Below are positions 1 through 6,523 of a DNA stretch of 10,033 bases, in pieces; position 1 is the stretch's first letter, and the number at the start of each line of letters is the position of its first letter. The notes below the pieces were generated by a model. That model searched no databases. It was not told the origin of the DNA and saw nothing but the letters and a program-made list of their open reading frames with translations. The translations under genes and the position numbers were made by a program. Source of the stretch: Caldifarciminota bacterium RBG_13_43_14 (GTDB lineage Bacteria; Hydrothermota; Tepidihabitantia; SM23-42); NCBI GenBank assembly GCA_001771735.1, contig MEUM01000106.1, positions 1 through 10,033 on the forward strand, given 5' to 3'.

Positions 1-1411
1 GGATCAGCGTGGTTCGGTCTTGATTAATATTAATCCGGCCGATTTTGAATGCTTCGTTATGTGAGAATATCTTTCCAATATTCATTTTTATTTCTTCATT
101 GTTCAACAACGGGAGAGCTTCATAAATATTCTTGTTGATCTCCCGGTCTTTCAGGCGGGAAAACATCTTTACGTAATTATTACAGTAAGTTATTGCCAGT
201 TTATTGTCAATCGCGATCAGTCCGCTGGAAATGCTGTTTATTATATTTTTTATGAATTCTTCGGAAACACGTATTCGATTACCAAGGCCTTCGCAATCAA
301 CCAGTCTCCTTCTCAATTCCATGTTGATTGTGTTGATTGTATCCTTCTTTTGACTAACTTCATCGAGAGCGGTCCGGAGCGTGCCGGTTAATTTTTTAAG
401 CAGATACGTTGTTCGCCGCGAAAAAACAAAGGAAGACAGGATCAGAAAACATCCGAAGATAATGAAAATAAGGAACATTATGTTCTTCAATTTCGTAAGC
501 GGAGCCAGGGCTTCCTTTACGTCCATTTCGGAAACAAAATAGCCATGCAGGGGACCGAATTTCTTGTACGCACAAATCACTTTTTTACCGCGATAATCGC
601 GATGGATTTTGACCCCGCCCTCACCGGTGTGAGGGTTGGAGTCGCCGCGGCAATATCCTTTTTCTCCCAGGATATTGCCGCCAAGGCGCGATGATGACAA
701 AAAAACGCCCTGCTGATCAACGATAAATACCTCGCTTGTTTCTCCTATCCGAAGATCGAGTATTAATTCATAGAAAGTACGCAGGCAAATTGAGGCAAGA
801 ATTATGCCGATGATTTTGTTGTCGTAATCGAATAACGGGGAGGATATCACCATCGCATTTGATTCTAGGACATCGGAATAAAAAATACCGCTGTTGTAGT
901 AATTCCCGTTCATGGATTGTTTGAAATATTCTCGTGTTTTGATATTTGCCTGGATATTGTTAGTTGAGAAGATAATGTCGCCCCGTGGGTTTGCCACCGC
1001 GATAAAGTCGAAGCATTGTTTCTCGGCGACCAATCGTTTAAAAAGCAGCATTTTCGAGGAGATTTGATTGATACTGGTAACATCTAATTTGGAAATCGAT
1101 AGTAGATCAGCTCTTCGTTCATTTAAGTAATTTTCGATTGATTTTGCGTTGACTTCGACCGAATATACAAGGCCATTCTTCACTTGTTTGATAAAATGAG
1201 TCGAAATTTCAAAATCAACTATGTAGAATAGAATGATGAGCGGAAACAGGAACAATAGCAGGGTTGTCAGGATGTTCATGAACCAGAGACCCTTGTAATA
1301 ATCCTTGGTCAGTGGATTCTCGCATTCACGGCAGATCTTTGTGCCTTTCGTATTTTCAGCACCGCACTTCTCGCATATTATTATGTCTGATAATTTTTGA
1401 GGAGTTTTCAT
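1..1411 (-). CDS. Membrane sensor protein, zinc ribbon-dCache-PAS, probable histidine kinase (partial, C-terminus off the left edge)
   Basis: This reading frame is open from an ATG at 1411-1409 to the window edge, giving 470 codons with no stop. Residues 13-30 hold a CxxC...CxxC zinc ribbon (C13, C16, C27, C30). A membrane segment follows at about 44-65. Residues about 70-305 form an extracytoplasmic region that reads as a double Cache domain, with FDFIAVANPRGDIIFSTN at about 134-151, a second strand set near 227-240, and the typical ending YFVSEMDVKEALAPL. A second membrane segment lies at about 310-330. A likely coiled coil (about 340-380) leads into a PAS domain (about 383-440, with SGLIAID and ITYCNN). 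Proteins of this build usually end in a histidine kinase or a GGDEF domain. That output domain would lie beyond base 1, so 'kinase' is an inference. The ATG overlaps the upstream gene's TGA as ATGA, so translation is probably coupled. The ligand is unknown; dCache domains commonly bind small metabolites such as amino acids. Confidence 0.8.
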   Translation of the reverse strand, partial: MKTPQKLSDIIICEKCGAENTKGTKICRECENPLTKDYYKGLWFMNILTTLLLFLFPLIILFYIVDFEISTHFIKQVKNGLVYSVEVNAKSIENYLNERRADLLSISKLDVTSINQISSKMLLFKRLVAEKQCFDFIAVANPRGDIIFSTNNIQANIKTREYFKQSMNGNYYNSGIFYSDVLESNAMVISSPLFDYDNKIIGIILASICLRTFYELILDLRIGETSEVFIVDQQGVFLSSSRLGGNILGEKGYCRGDSNPHTGEGGVKIHRDYRGKKVICAYKKFGPLHGYFVSEMDVKEALAPLTKLKNIMFLIFIIFGCFLILSSFVFSRRTTYLLKKLTGTLRTALDEVSQKKDTINTINMELRRRLVDCEGLGNRIRVSEEFIKNIINSISSGLIAIDNKLAITYCNNYVKMFSRLKDREINKNIYEALPLLNNEEIKMNIGKIFSHNEAFKIGRININQDRTTLI

Positions 1412-2361
1412 TTTTCTTTTTTCAGTAGTTCCTTCTTGGCATTGGCGTTTTCTAAGTACCGCTTTACGTCTTTATATGTCGGGGAGATCTTTACGACAAT
1501 ATTCCACTCGTTGATAGCTTCATCGAGCAGGTTGTTGATATAGTATTCAATGCCTTTGAGATAATGTTGTTCGCAGGATAGCCTTTCGTTTGGGGTAAGT
1601 TGCGCCGTTGTCCCGATTTTTTTCGCTAGGGGTTTTTTCGTACTGGTAGGTTTCTGAACAAATACTTCGAGCGTTTCCTGGAAAACGATAATCTTCTCTC
1701 GGACCGGCGGTTCCAGGAAAATGCTTACCATCAAATTGACCTCAAAACTATCGCTCAACAAAAAGCCGAGTTTAAATTGATAATAGGTTAAACCTATTGT
1801 GAAGGCAGGATTATGAAAATTATAGCCGCCAAATGCACTGATCTCAAGATCGCTGAAGCAGTAGAGATAACCAATACCAATGTTCAAACTTGTATTGTGT
1901 TCTTCACCGCCGTTTTCGATCTCACACATAATATTGATCCGATTTTTCTTATAGGTTGCACCCGCCCGTAAAAGTCGTTCGTCGTGCAATATATCCCGAT
2001 AGCTGATACCGAATAGTAGTCCATAATTAAACCATAGCCCGAGATCAGTGAGAAAATGGCTTTGCTGGTAGACCTGCGCAGTACCCAGATTCACACCCAT
2101 GGCGAGAGGAAAGGGAAATCGGTAACTGATTCCAGCCCAGCTTTGACTATAATAATTATCCCGATAAGTTGCAAAAGAAATACCGGCATTTTTAATTTGA
2201 GCTCCAGCGCTTAAATAGTCGAAGATAAAGTTCTCATTAGCCGTGATATGAGCCTCATAGGTGCCACTATAAGAAGAAAAGGCTGGATTGGACAAGCCAC
2301 TTTCAAAAAGCGGCTGAGACGCGGTGTGAAAAATATGCGTAAAAAATAAAAGAATTATCAA
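1408..2361 (-). CDS. PorV/PorQ-like outer-membrane beta-barrel protein with C-terminal TPR
   Basis: This is a 317-residue protein. It begins with a short hydrophobic signal-like segment (LLFFTHIFHTASQ), then the SNPA motif (residues 24-27) near the mature N-terminus that is typical of PorV/PorQ-type barrels. Alternating strands rich in aromatic residues and glycine follow to about residue 220, for example GISYRFPFPLAMGVNLG and AFGGYNFHNPAFTIGLTYY. A lysine- and proline-rich linker (about 235-255) leads to one TPR-like helical hairpin (about 262-312, EQHYLKGIEYY...LDEAINEW). The start is TTG at 2361-2359. It overlaps the upstream TGA, and the frame has a stop at 2421-2419 with no ATG, GTG or other TTG between. 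With this start the signal peptide lacks the usual basic n-region, although RFKN is encoded just upstream, so an unusual upstream start cannot be excluded. No Shine-Dalgarno is visible, so translation is likely coupled to the aminopeptidase gene. Its precise function is unknown. PorV relatives act in type IX secretion, but no other secretion component is present here. Confidence 0.72.
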   Translation of the reverse strand: MIILLFFTHIFHTASQPLFESGLSNPAFSSYSGTYEAHITANENFIFDYLSAGAQIKNAGISFATYRDNYYSQSWAGISYRFPFPLAMGVNLGTAQVYQQSHFLTDLGLWFNYGLLFGISYRDILHDERLLRAGATYKKNRINIMCEIENGGEEHNTSLNIGIGYLYCFSDLEISAFGGYNFHNPAFTIGLTYYQFKLGFLLSDSFEVNLMVSIFLEPPVREKIIVFQETLEVFVQKPTSTKKPLAKKIGTTAQLTPNERLSCEQHYLKGIEYYINNLLDEAINEWNIVVKISPTYKDVKRYLENANAKKELLKKEK

Positions 2362-3857
2362 GTTCTTAAATCGTTGATTAAGTGAAAAAGCGTGCGAACG
2401 CCAAATCCGGTCGCACCCTTACTCAAGTACAGACTATCCGAATCTCTAGATTCTTTACCAGCGATATCGATATGAAGCCATTTTGCTTTGTTCACAAAAT
2501 GTTGGAGAAAAGCGCCAGCCGTGATCGCGCCGGCTTTCCGACCTCCGGCATTTTTTAGATCAGCGATTTCACTTTTTATTTGATCATTATATTCAGGAAA
2601 AAGCGGTAAAGGCCAGTAATGTTCGCCACATTTTTCACCGAGCTTTTTGGTTTTTTCAATAAGATCATCACTATTGCTCATTAGCGCGGCGGTTACATCG
2701 CCAAGGGCAATAACACTCGCACCGGTTAAGGTGGAAATATCGATTATTGTTTTTGCACCAGATTGTTCAGCAAAACAGATCGCATCAGCTATGGTCATAC
2801 GACCTTCGGCATCGGTCGATATTATTTCAATAGATTTTCCATTCATCGCCCGGACAATATCACCAGGTCGGCTCGCGGTGCCCGAAGGTAAATTCTCCAC
2901 GGCCGGGATGATAGCAAGTAAATTGACTGGACTGTCTAAAAGGGCCAGCGCCAGGGTCGTACCCAGCACGGCAGCGCCGCCAGCCATGTCCCCTTTCATT
3001 GCACCCATGCCTTCTGATGATTTTAGCGATATTCCACCCGAATCAAAGGTGACTGTTTTACCGATCAAACCAACCAGATGTTTTTGTGACCCTTGATATC
3101 GCAGGGTAATGAACGCCGGATCATTATTGCTGCCCTGGGCAACCGATAATAATGCTCCCATTTTTGCTTTCGCCATTTGATTCTTGCCCATTACTTTTAT
3201 TTTGACCTTATCTTCCAGTTTCATGCTTTTTAAAAGAGTTCTTACCCGTTTTTCCAAAATTAGCGGGGTAAGATTATTGGCCGGTTCATTGACCAGGTCG
3301 CGGGCAATGTTCTGGCATCGACCGAGTATAATCCCGGTCTCTAAACCTTTCTTTAATATTTTTTCTTTTTTTGGGTCTGATTCTAAAATAAAAAACTCTT
3401 TGATTTTCTTATCCTTGCCAATCTTATACTGTGTGAATTCATACAGAGCAAGTATTGTGCCTTCAATCAGGGCTTGAACTGCCATGGCCGGTTCTATTCC
3501 ACCAATACCAGCACCGTGCACAATTGAGCCGACCTTTTTTGCAGCGCTACGTTCAGCTACACGGGCAGCAGTGCCGGCCGCTTTCCGGATTTCATCAAGA
3601 CCAAACTTTTCCTTTGGCCCAAGTCCGATGATCAGGATCTTAGCCGGGCATGATGATATGGGGTTATGGATAAGACTGTATTCACCCAGCTTGCCGGTAA
3701 GCTCACCATTTGAAATTAATTTACTGATCATGCCTTTTAAGAATTTATCGACCGTTCCGGTCGCACCGCCAGCTACTTTTACCTTTTCGAAGAGGTTTAC
3801 GATAATAAGATCACCATTAAAATCAATAATTGATTGAGTTTTATAGCCTATTTTCAT
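2358..3857 (-). CDS. pepA: Leucyl aminopeptidase, M17 family (PepA)
   Basis: This is a cytosolic two-metal exopeptidase that removes N-terminal residues from peptides; relatives form hexamers. It has 499 residues, the normal family length. All expected active-site residues are present: metal ligands K267, D272, D290, D349 and E351, and catalytic K279 and R353. They sit in the family signatures GKTVTFDSGG, LKSSEGMGAMKGDMAGGAAV and TDAEGR, and their spacing equals that of E. coli PepA shifted by three residues. The 349-353 signature reads STDAEGRM instead of the common NTDAEGRL, a mild variation. LTGA (377-380) and GGRKAGAITAGAFLQHF (438-454) are further conserved blocks. The N-terminal macro-like domain covers about 1-165. 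The ATG at 3857 has no Shine-Dalgarno and lies 6 nt after a TATACT -10 box, so the mRNA is probably leaderless. It is the first gene of the leftward operon, and its TGA overlaps the next TTG start by 4 nt. The left neighbours share no obvious pathway with it. Confidence 0.96.
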   Translation of the reverse strand: MKIGYKTQSIIDFNGDLIIVNLFEKVKVAGGATGTVDKFLKGMISKLISNGELTGKLGEYSLIHNPISSCPAKILIIGLGPKEKFGLDEIRKAAGTAARVAERSAAKKVGSIVHGAGIGGIEPAMAVQALIEGTILALYEFTQYKIGKDKKIKEFFILESDPKKEKILKKGLETGIILGRCQNIARDLVNEPANNLTPLILEKRVRTLLKSMKLEDKVKIKVMGKNQMAKAKMGALLSVAQGSNNDPAFITLRYQGSQKHLVGLIGKTVTFDSGGISLKSSEGMGAMKGDMAGGAAVLGTTLALALLDSPVNLLAIIPAVENLPSGTASRPGDIVRAMNGKSIEIISTDAEGRMTIADAICFAEQSGAKTIIDISTLTGASVIALGDVTAALMSNSDDLIEKTKKLGEKCGEHYWPLPLFPEYNDQIKSEIADLKNAGGRKAGAITAGAFLQHFVNKAKWLHIDIAGKESRDSDSLYLSKGATGFGVRTLFHLINDLRT

Positions 3858-3863
3858 GGCTTA

Positions 3864-3891
3864 AGTATATTTAGAAATTGCGAAAGGTCAA
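3864..3891 (-). promoter_or_regulatory. Sigma70-type promoter for the leftward pepA operon, leaderless geometry
   Basis: On the minus strand, TTGACC (3891-3886) and TATACT (3869-3864) are separated by 16 bp. Only six bases (3863-3858) lie between the -10 box and the ATG at 3857. Transcription usually begins about 6-8 bases after the -10, so +1 should fall at or next to the A of ATG. That leaves no room for a ribosome binding site. The assignment rests on consensus match and position, with no transcript data. Confidence 0.72.
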
Positions 3892-3905
3892 GACAGTAAA
3901 CAAAC

Positions 3906-3926
3906 ATCAGTCATCTGTTATCAGTC
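3906..3926. repeat. Direct repeat ATCAGTC x2 between the divergent promoters
   Basis: The heptamer ATCAGTC occurs at 3906-3912 and 3920-3926, 14 bp apart centre to centre. It lies between the two -35 boxes and ends 3 bp before the rightward one. AGTC (3923-3926) is also mirrored by GACT (3932-3935), which overlaps the rightward -35. It could be a small regulator or activator site, but such short matches also arise by chance in 106 bp. Confidence 0.25.
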
Positions 3927-3929
3927 TGA

Positions 3930-3957
3930 TTGACTTTCACAGCGCAATTACTATAAT
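3930..3957 (+). promoter_or_regulatory. Sigma70-type promoter for the rightward operon, leaderless geometry
   Basis: TTGACT (3930-3935) and a perfect TATAAT (3952-3957) are separated by 16 bp. Six bases later (3958-3963) comes the ATG of the aminotransferase at 3964. Start of transcription is expected at or within a base or two of that ATG, so the message would be leaderless. Spacer and -10-to-ATG distances are identical to those of the divergent promoter at 3864-3891, which makes a chance match less likely. No Shine-Dalgarno precedes the ATG. Confidence 0.8.
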
Positions 3958-3963
3958 TATTTC

Positions 3964-5160
3964 ATGAATCTAAAACAATTATCAAGGCGTGCAGAAGAAA
4001 TGCCTTATTCGCCAATACGTAAACTTGCCAGTTATGCGGATGAGGCAAAAAAACGGGGTGTACATGTTTTTCATTTGAATATAGGGCAACCGGATATTGA
4101 GACTCCGGTTGAGATCTTCAAGGCGATCAGCGATTATCATATAAAAGTCCTTGAATATGGTCCGTCAGGAGGACTATTGGACCTGCGGGTTGCGGTCGTT
4201 GACTATCACCGGCAACTGGGGTTCAATCTTGATCTTGATAATGTTTGGATAACAACTGGCGGAAGTGAGGCGATTGTTTTTGCGATGATGACCGTTTGCG
4301 ATCCCGGTGATGAAGTGATTGTTTTTGAACCTTTTTACACGAACTATAATGGTTTTGCGGTTATGTCCAATATCAGACTGGTGCCGATTACAACCAACGT
4401 TGAAAGCGGGTTTCATTTGCCGCCGAGATCCGATATCGAGGCAAAGATTTGCTCCAGGACCAAGGCGATATTGATCAATACACCGAATAATCCGACCGGC
4501 ACTGTTCTTACCGAAGAAGAAATGTTTGTAATTTATAATATCTGCAAGGAACATGGTCTTTTTCTATTATCCGATGAAGTTTATCGTGAATTTGTTTATG
4601 ATGGCAAACAACATGTCAGCGCGCTTTCTCTTCCAGAAATCGAGGATCATGTAATTGTTATCGATTCGATCTCTAAACGTTTTTCTGCATGTGGAGCCAG
4701 GGTCGGTTCCTTGATCAGCCGTAATAAAACGATAATGGACCGGGTCTTGAAATTCGGTCAGGCGCGTTTATGTCCACCTACTCTTGAACAGGTTGGTGCG
4801 ATCGCCGCTTATAAAAATATCGATAAATATATCAAACCGATGATCACTGAATATCAAAGCAGACGAAATACACTTTTCCAAGAGCTGGCGTCGATTAAAG
4901 GTGTTTATGGACGTCGTCCCGAGGGCGCTTTTTACACCGTATTGCGTCTGCCAGTAAAAAACGCAGATCACTTTTGCCGGTGGCTTCTTACTGATTTCAC
5001 CCATGATAATAATACAGTTATGCTCGCACCGGCAAATGGATTCTATTCAACCCCCGGATTGGGCGAGCAAGAAGTACGGATTGCTTACGTACTCAAGGAA
5101 TCTGATTTAAAACAAGCCGTTACCGTACTGCAGGCCGCGCTTTCACAATATCATAACTGA
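3964..5160 (+). CDS. PLP-dependent class I/II aminotransferase (aspartate aminotransferase-like)
   Basis: This 398-residue fold-type I enzyme moves amino groups between an amino acid and a 2-oxo acid in the cytosol. The PLP Schiff-base lysine is K238 in SISKRFSACGARVG. The cofactor-contacting residues are visible as NNPTG (N175-G179; N176 is the expected PLP contact) and DEVY (D204, Y207). R372 in EVRIAY matches the arginine that binds the substrate carboxylate. The N-terminal LSRRAEEMPYSPIRKL and LNIGQPDIETP are typical of the aspartate/aromatic aminotransferase branch (subgroup I-gamma). Amino donor specificity cannot be read from these motifs. The ATG at 3964 is the first in-frame start that keeps the conserved N-terminus and sits directly downstream of a strong -10. 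It is the first gene of the rightward operon, 18 nt upstream of the acyltransferase start. A link to the envelope genes behind it, such as making an amino sugar, is not supported: it lacks the look of DegT-type sugar aminotransferases. Confidence 0.93.
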   Translation: MNLKQLSRRAEEMPYSPIRKLASYADEAKKRGVHVFHLNIGQPDIETPVEIFKAISDYHIKVLEYGPSGGLLDLRVAVVDYHRQLGFNLDLDNVWITTGGSEAIVFAMMTVCDPGDEVIVFEPFYTNYNGFAVMSNIRLVPITTNVESGFHLPPRSDIEAKICSRTKAILINTPNNPTGTVLTEEEMFVIYNICKEHGLFLLSDEVYREFVYDGKQHVSALSLPEIEDHVIVIDSISKRFSACGARVGSLISRNKTIMDRVLKFGQARLCPPTLEQVGAIAAYKNIDKYIKPMITEYQSRRNTLFQELASIKGVYGRRPEGAFYTVLRLPVKNADHFCRWLLTDFTHDNNTVMLAPANGFYSTPGLGEQEVRIAYVLKESDLKQAVTVLQAALSQYHN

Positions 5161-5178
5161 TCTGATCGCTGGTAATCA

Positions 5179-6066
5179 ATGAATATTGTCGTGGTTCTGC
5201 AGCGTCTGGGTATAATTGCCTCAACTTTGGCACCCCGTAAATTTGCCGATACGATCGCGCGTATTATCGGGCTTGCATTCTACTTTTTATCACCAAAGAG
5301 CCGTTCTTATATTCTCGACAACTTGTATCACATCCTCAGAAATGACCCCCGTTACGATCGTAGAAAAGAGATCACAAAGCTTACGTTTATCAATTTTGCC
5401 CTGAGTATGGTTGATTTTTTTCGTCTGTCATATTTATCAAGGGATGATTTTGAAGTCCATTGCCAGGGTTTAGAACACATCGATGGGGCGTTGGCATTGC
5501 ATCGGGGTTGTGTTTTGATAAGTCTACATATTGGCAACTGGGATTATGGCGGTGCTTATCTGGCATCACGTGGTGTTCCGATAATGGCCTTGGTGCAGGA
5601 AACTGATCCGACAATGTTTTTATTATACACCAAACATCGTGAACGGACTGGAATGAAGACTTATCCTGTGTCCAAGGCGCCTTATGCATTTATAGAAACC
5701 ATAAAAAAAAATAAAGTTCTGGCGCTACTGGCTGACCGTAATGTTTATGGACCCGGTAAAATGGTTGAATTTTTGAACGGTGTTCGTCGTATCCCGCGTG
5801 GGCTTTCCGATATAATCGTAAAGCATAACATACCGGTTGTTCTTTGCTATGTGATCATGCAAAAACATGGAAAAAGATATGGGTTATTTATACAGCCCGT
5901 ATCCTATGATCGACTTGACGCTGAATCCCTGGAAAAAAAGATAATTAAGGTGTTTGAAAAAATAATCAGACAATATCCAGATCAGTGGTTTGTTTTCCAT
6001 CCTGAATGGATCGAGGATGAGGGGATACATGAAAAAACAAAAGCATTTGCCGAGAATTATAATTAA
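5179..6066 (+). CDS. LpxL/HtrB-family lysophospholipid or lipid A acyltransferase (PatA-like)
   Basis: This 295-residue member of the bacterial lipid A acyltransferase family (Pfam Lip_A_acyltrans type) is probably attached to the inner face of the cytoplasmic membrane. The catalytic HxxxxD motif is H117-D122 in ISLHIGNWDYGG. A second family block is LLADRN (183-188) followed by GPGKMVEFLNGVRRIPRG, where many relatives have ADQ and FFG. The C-terminal YPDQWFVFHPEW (266-277) matches the family's PEQW...W ending. A weakly hydrophobic helix at about 28-38 fits peripheral membrane attachment. Family members add acyl chains to Kdo-lipid IVA (LpxL, LpxM) or to mannosylated phosphatidylinositol (PatA). 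The nearby PimA-like glycosyltransferase makes the second possibility worth keeping open, so no gene symbol is assigned. The ATG at 5179 has only a weak upstream GGTAA. The 3' end overlaps the dUTPase gene by 38 nt. Confidence 0.87.
   Translation: MNIVVVLQRLGIIASTLAPRKFADTIARIIGLAFYFLSPKSRSYILDNLYHILRNDPRYDRRKEITKLTFINFALSMVDFFRLSYLSRDDFEVHCQGLEHIDGALALHRGCVLISLHIGNWDYGGAYLASRGVPIMALVQETDPTMFLLYTKHRERTGMKTYPVSKAPYAFIETIKKNKVLALLADRNVYGPGKMVEFLNGVRRIPRGLSDIIVKHNIPVVLCYVIMQKHGKRYGLFIQPVSYDRLDAESLEKKIIKVFEKIIRQYPDQWFVFHPEWIEDEGIHEKTKAFAENYN
6019..6024 (+). promoter_or_regulatory. Ribosome binding site for dUTPase
   Basis: GAGGGG lies 4 nt before the ATG at 6029, inside the 3' end of the acyltransferase gene. 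It supports the 6029 start over the in-frame ATG at 5990, which would add 13 residues that only echo the overlapping gene. Confidence 0.6.
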
Positions 6067-6523
6067 AGTTACTGGTAAACAGATACCTCAATATCAGAGC
6101 GCTCTTGCGGCTGGCTGTGATCTATACGCGGATATAAAAAAGCCGATTACAATTAAGCCCGGTACGTTTTGCTGTGTCCCGGCCGGTATCGCGATCGAAA
6201 TACCACCCGGCTATGAGGCTCAGGTACGTCCTAGAAGCGGTCTGGCATTCAAAAATGGTATTGGTGTTTTGAATTCACCCGGCACGATCGATGCCGATTA
6301 TCGGGGAGAGATTAAGGTTATTCTTTTTAACTTTAGTCGCGATGATTTTGCGATAAAGCCAGGTGATCGTATTGCCCAGCTCATATTCAGTCCTATTGTT
6401 CGGGCTCATTTTATAAAGGTAGAGCGGCTTGGCGCAACCGAACGAGGTCAGGGTGGTTTTGGGCATACCGGGATGAAAGAGACGCCTCACGCAAAACGCT
6501 CAACGCCTCACGCGAAAAAATGA
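6029..6523 (+). CDS. dut: Deoxyuridine 5'-triphosphate nucleotidohydrolase (dUTPase)
   Basis: This enzyme cleaves dUTP to dUMP and pyrophosphate, keeping uracil out of DNA and feeding dTMP synthesis. It belongs to the homotrimeric family. All five motifs are present in order: AAGCDLYA (27-34), PRSGLA (68-73), GTIDADYRGEI (85-95, holding the catalytic aspartate), GDRIAQLIF (112-120), and the C-terminal RGQGGFGHTG (139-148), whose Phe closes over the uracil. With the ATG at 6029 the protein has 164 residues. That leaves a 16-residue tail after motif 5 where most relatives end within a few residues. The tail is coded by a 21-bp direct repeat (TPHAKRS, TPHAKK) and is probably disordered. The gene begins inside the acyltransferase gene, and its TGA shares ATGA with the next start. 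It is a housekeeping enzyme carried in an envelope-type operon. Confidence 0.95.
   Translation: MKKQKHLPRIIIKVTGKQIPQYQSALAAGCDLYADIKKPITIKPGTFCCVPAGIAIEIPPGYEAQVRPRSGLAFKNGIGVLNSPGTIDADYRGEIKVILFNFSRDDFAIKPGDRIAQLIFSPIVRAHFIKVERLGATERGQGGFGHTGMKETPHAKRSTPHAKK
6482..6519 (+). repeat. 21-bp tandem direct repeat at the 3' end of dut
   Basis: ACGCCTCACGC occurs at 6482-6492 and again at 6503-6513, each followed by an A-run, with a 21-nt period (one full unit and one partial). Because 21 is a multiple of three, the repeat reads in frame as TPHAKRS then TPHAKK at the end of dUTPase, and it runs up to the ATG of the next gene. It resembles the short GC-rich tandem words scattered at gene ends in some uncultured bacteria; this comparison is from memory. 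Confidence 0.7.

Noticed and set aside
1408..2361. Type IX secretion locus suggested by the PorV-like barrel
   Set aside because: No other secretion component (SprA, PorU, PorL/M/N) or C-terminal sorting domain is seen in the window. The barrel family is broad.
2647..3837. Three plus-strand open frames of 149, 97 and 117 codons opposite pepA
   Set aside because: They lie antisense to a gene with intact catalytic motifs and correct length, show no recognisable domain, and have no ribosome sites. They are by-products of pepA codon use.
3964..5160. Sugar aminotransferase role for the aminotransferase, tied to the deacetylase
   Set aside because: Its motifs (NNPTG, SISK, GARVG) are those of aspartate-type class I/II enzymes. 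DegT-type sugar aminotransferases look different.
5990..6028. Upstream ATG at 5990 as the start of dut
   Set aside because: The added 13 residues come from the acyltransferase coding region. The ATG at 6029 has a GAGGGG site 4 nt upstream and gives the usual dUTPase N-terminus.
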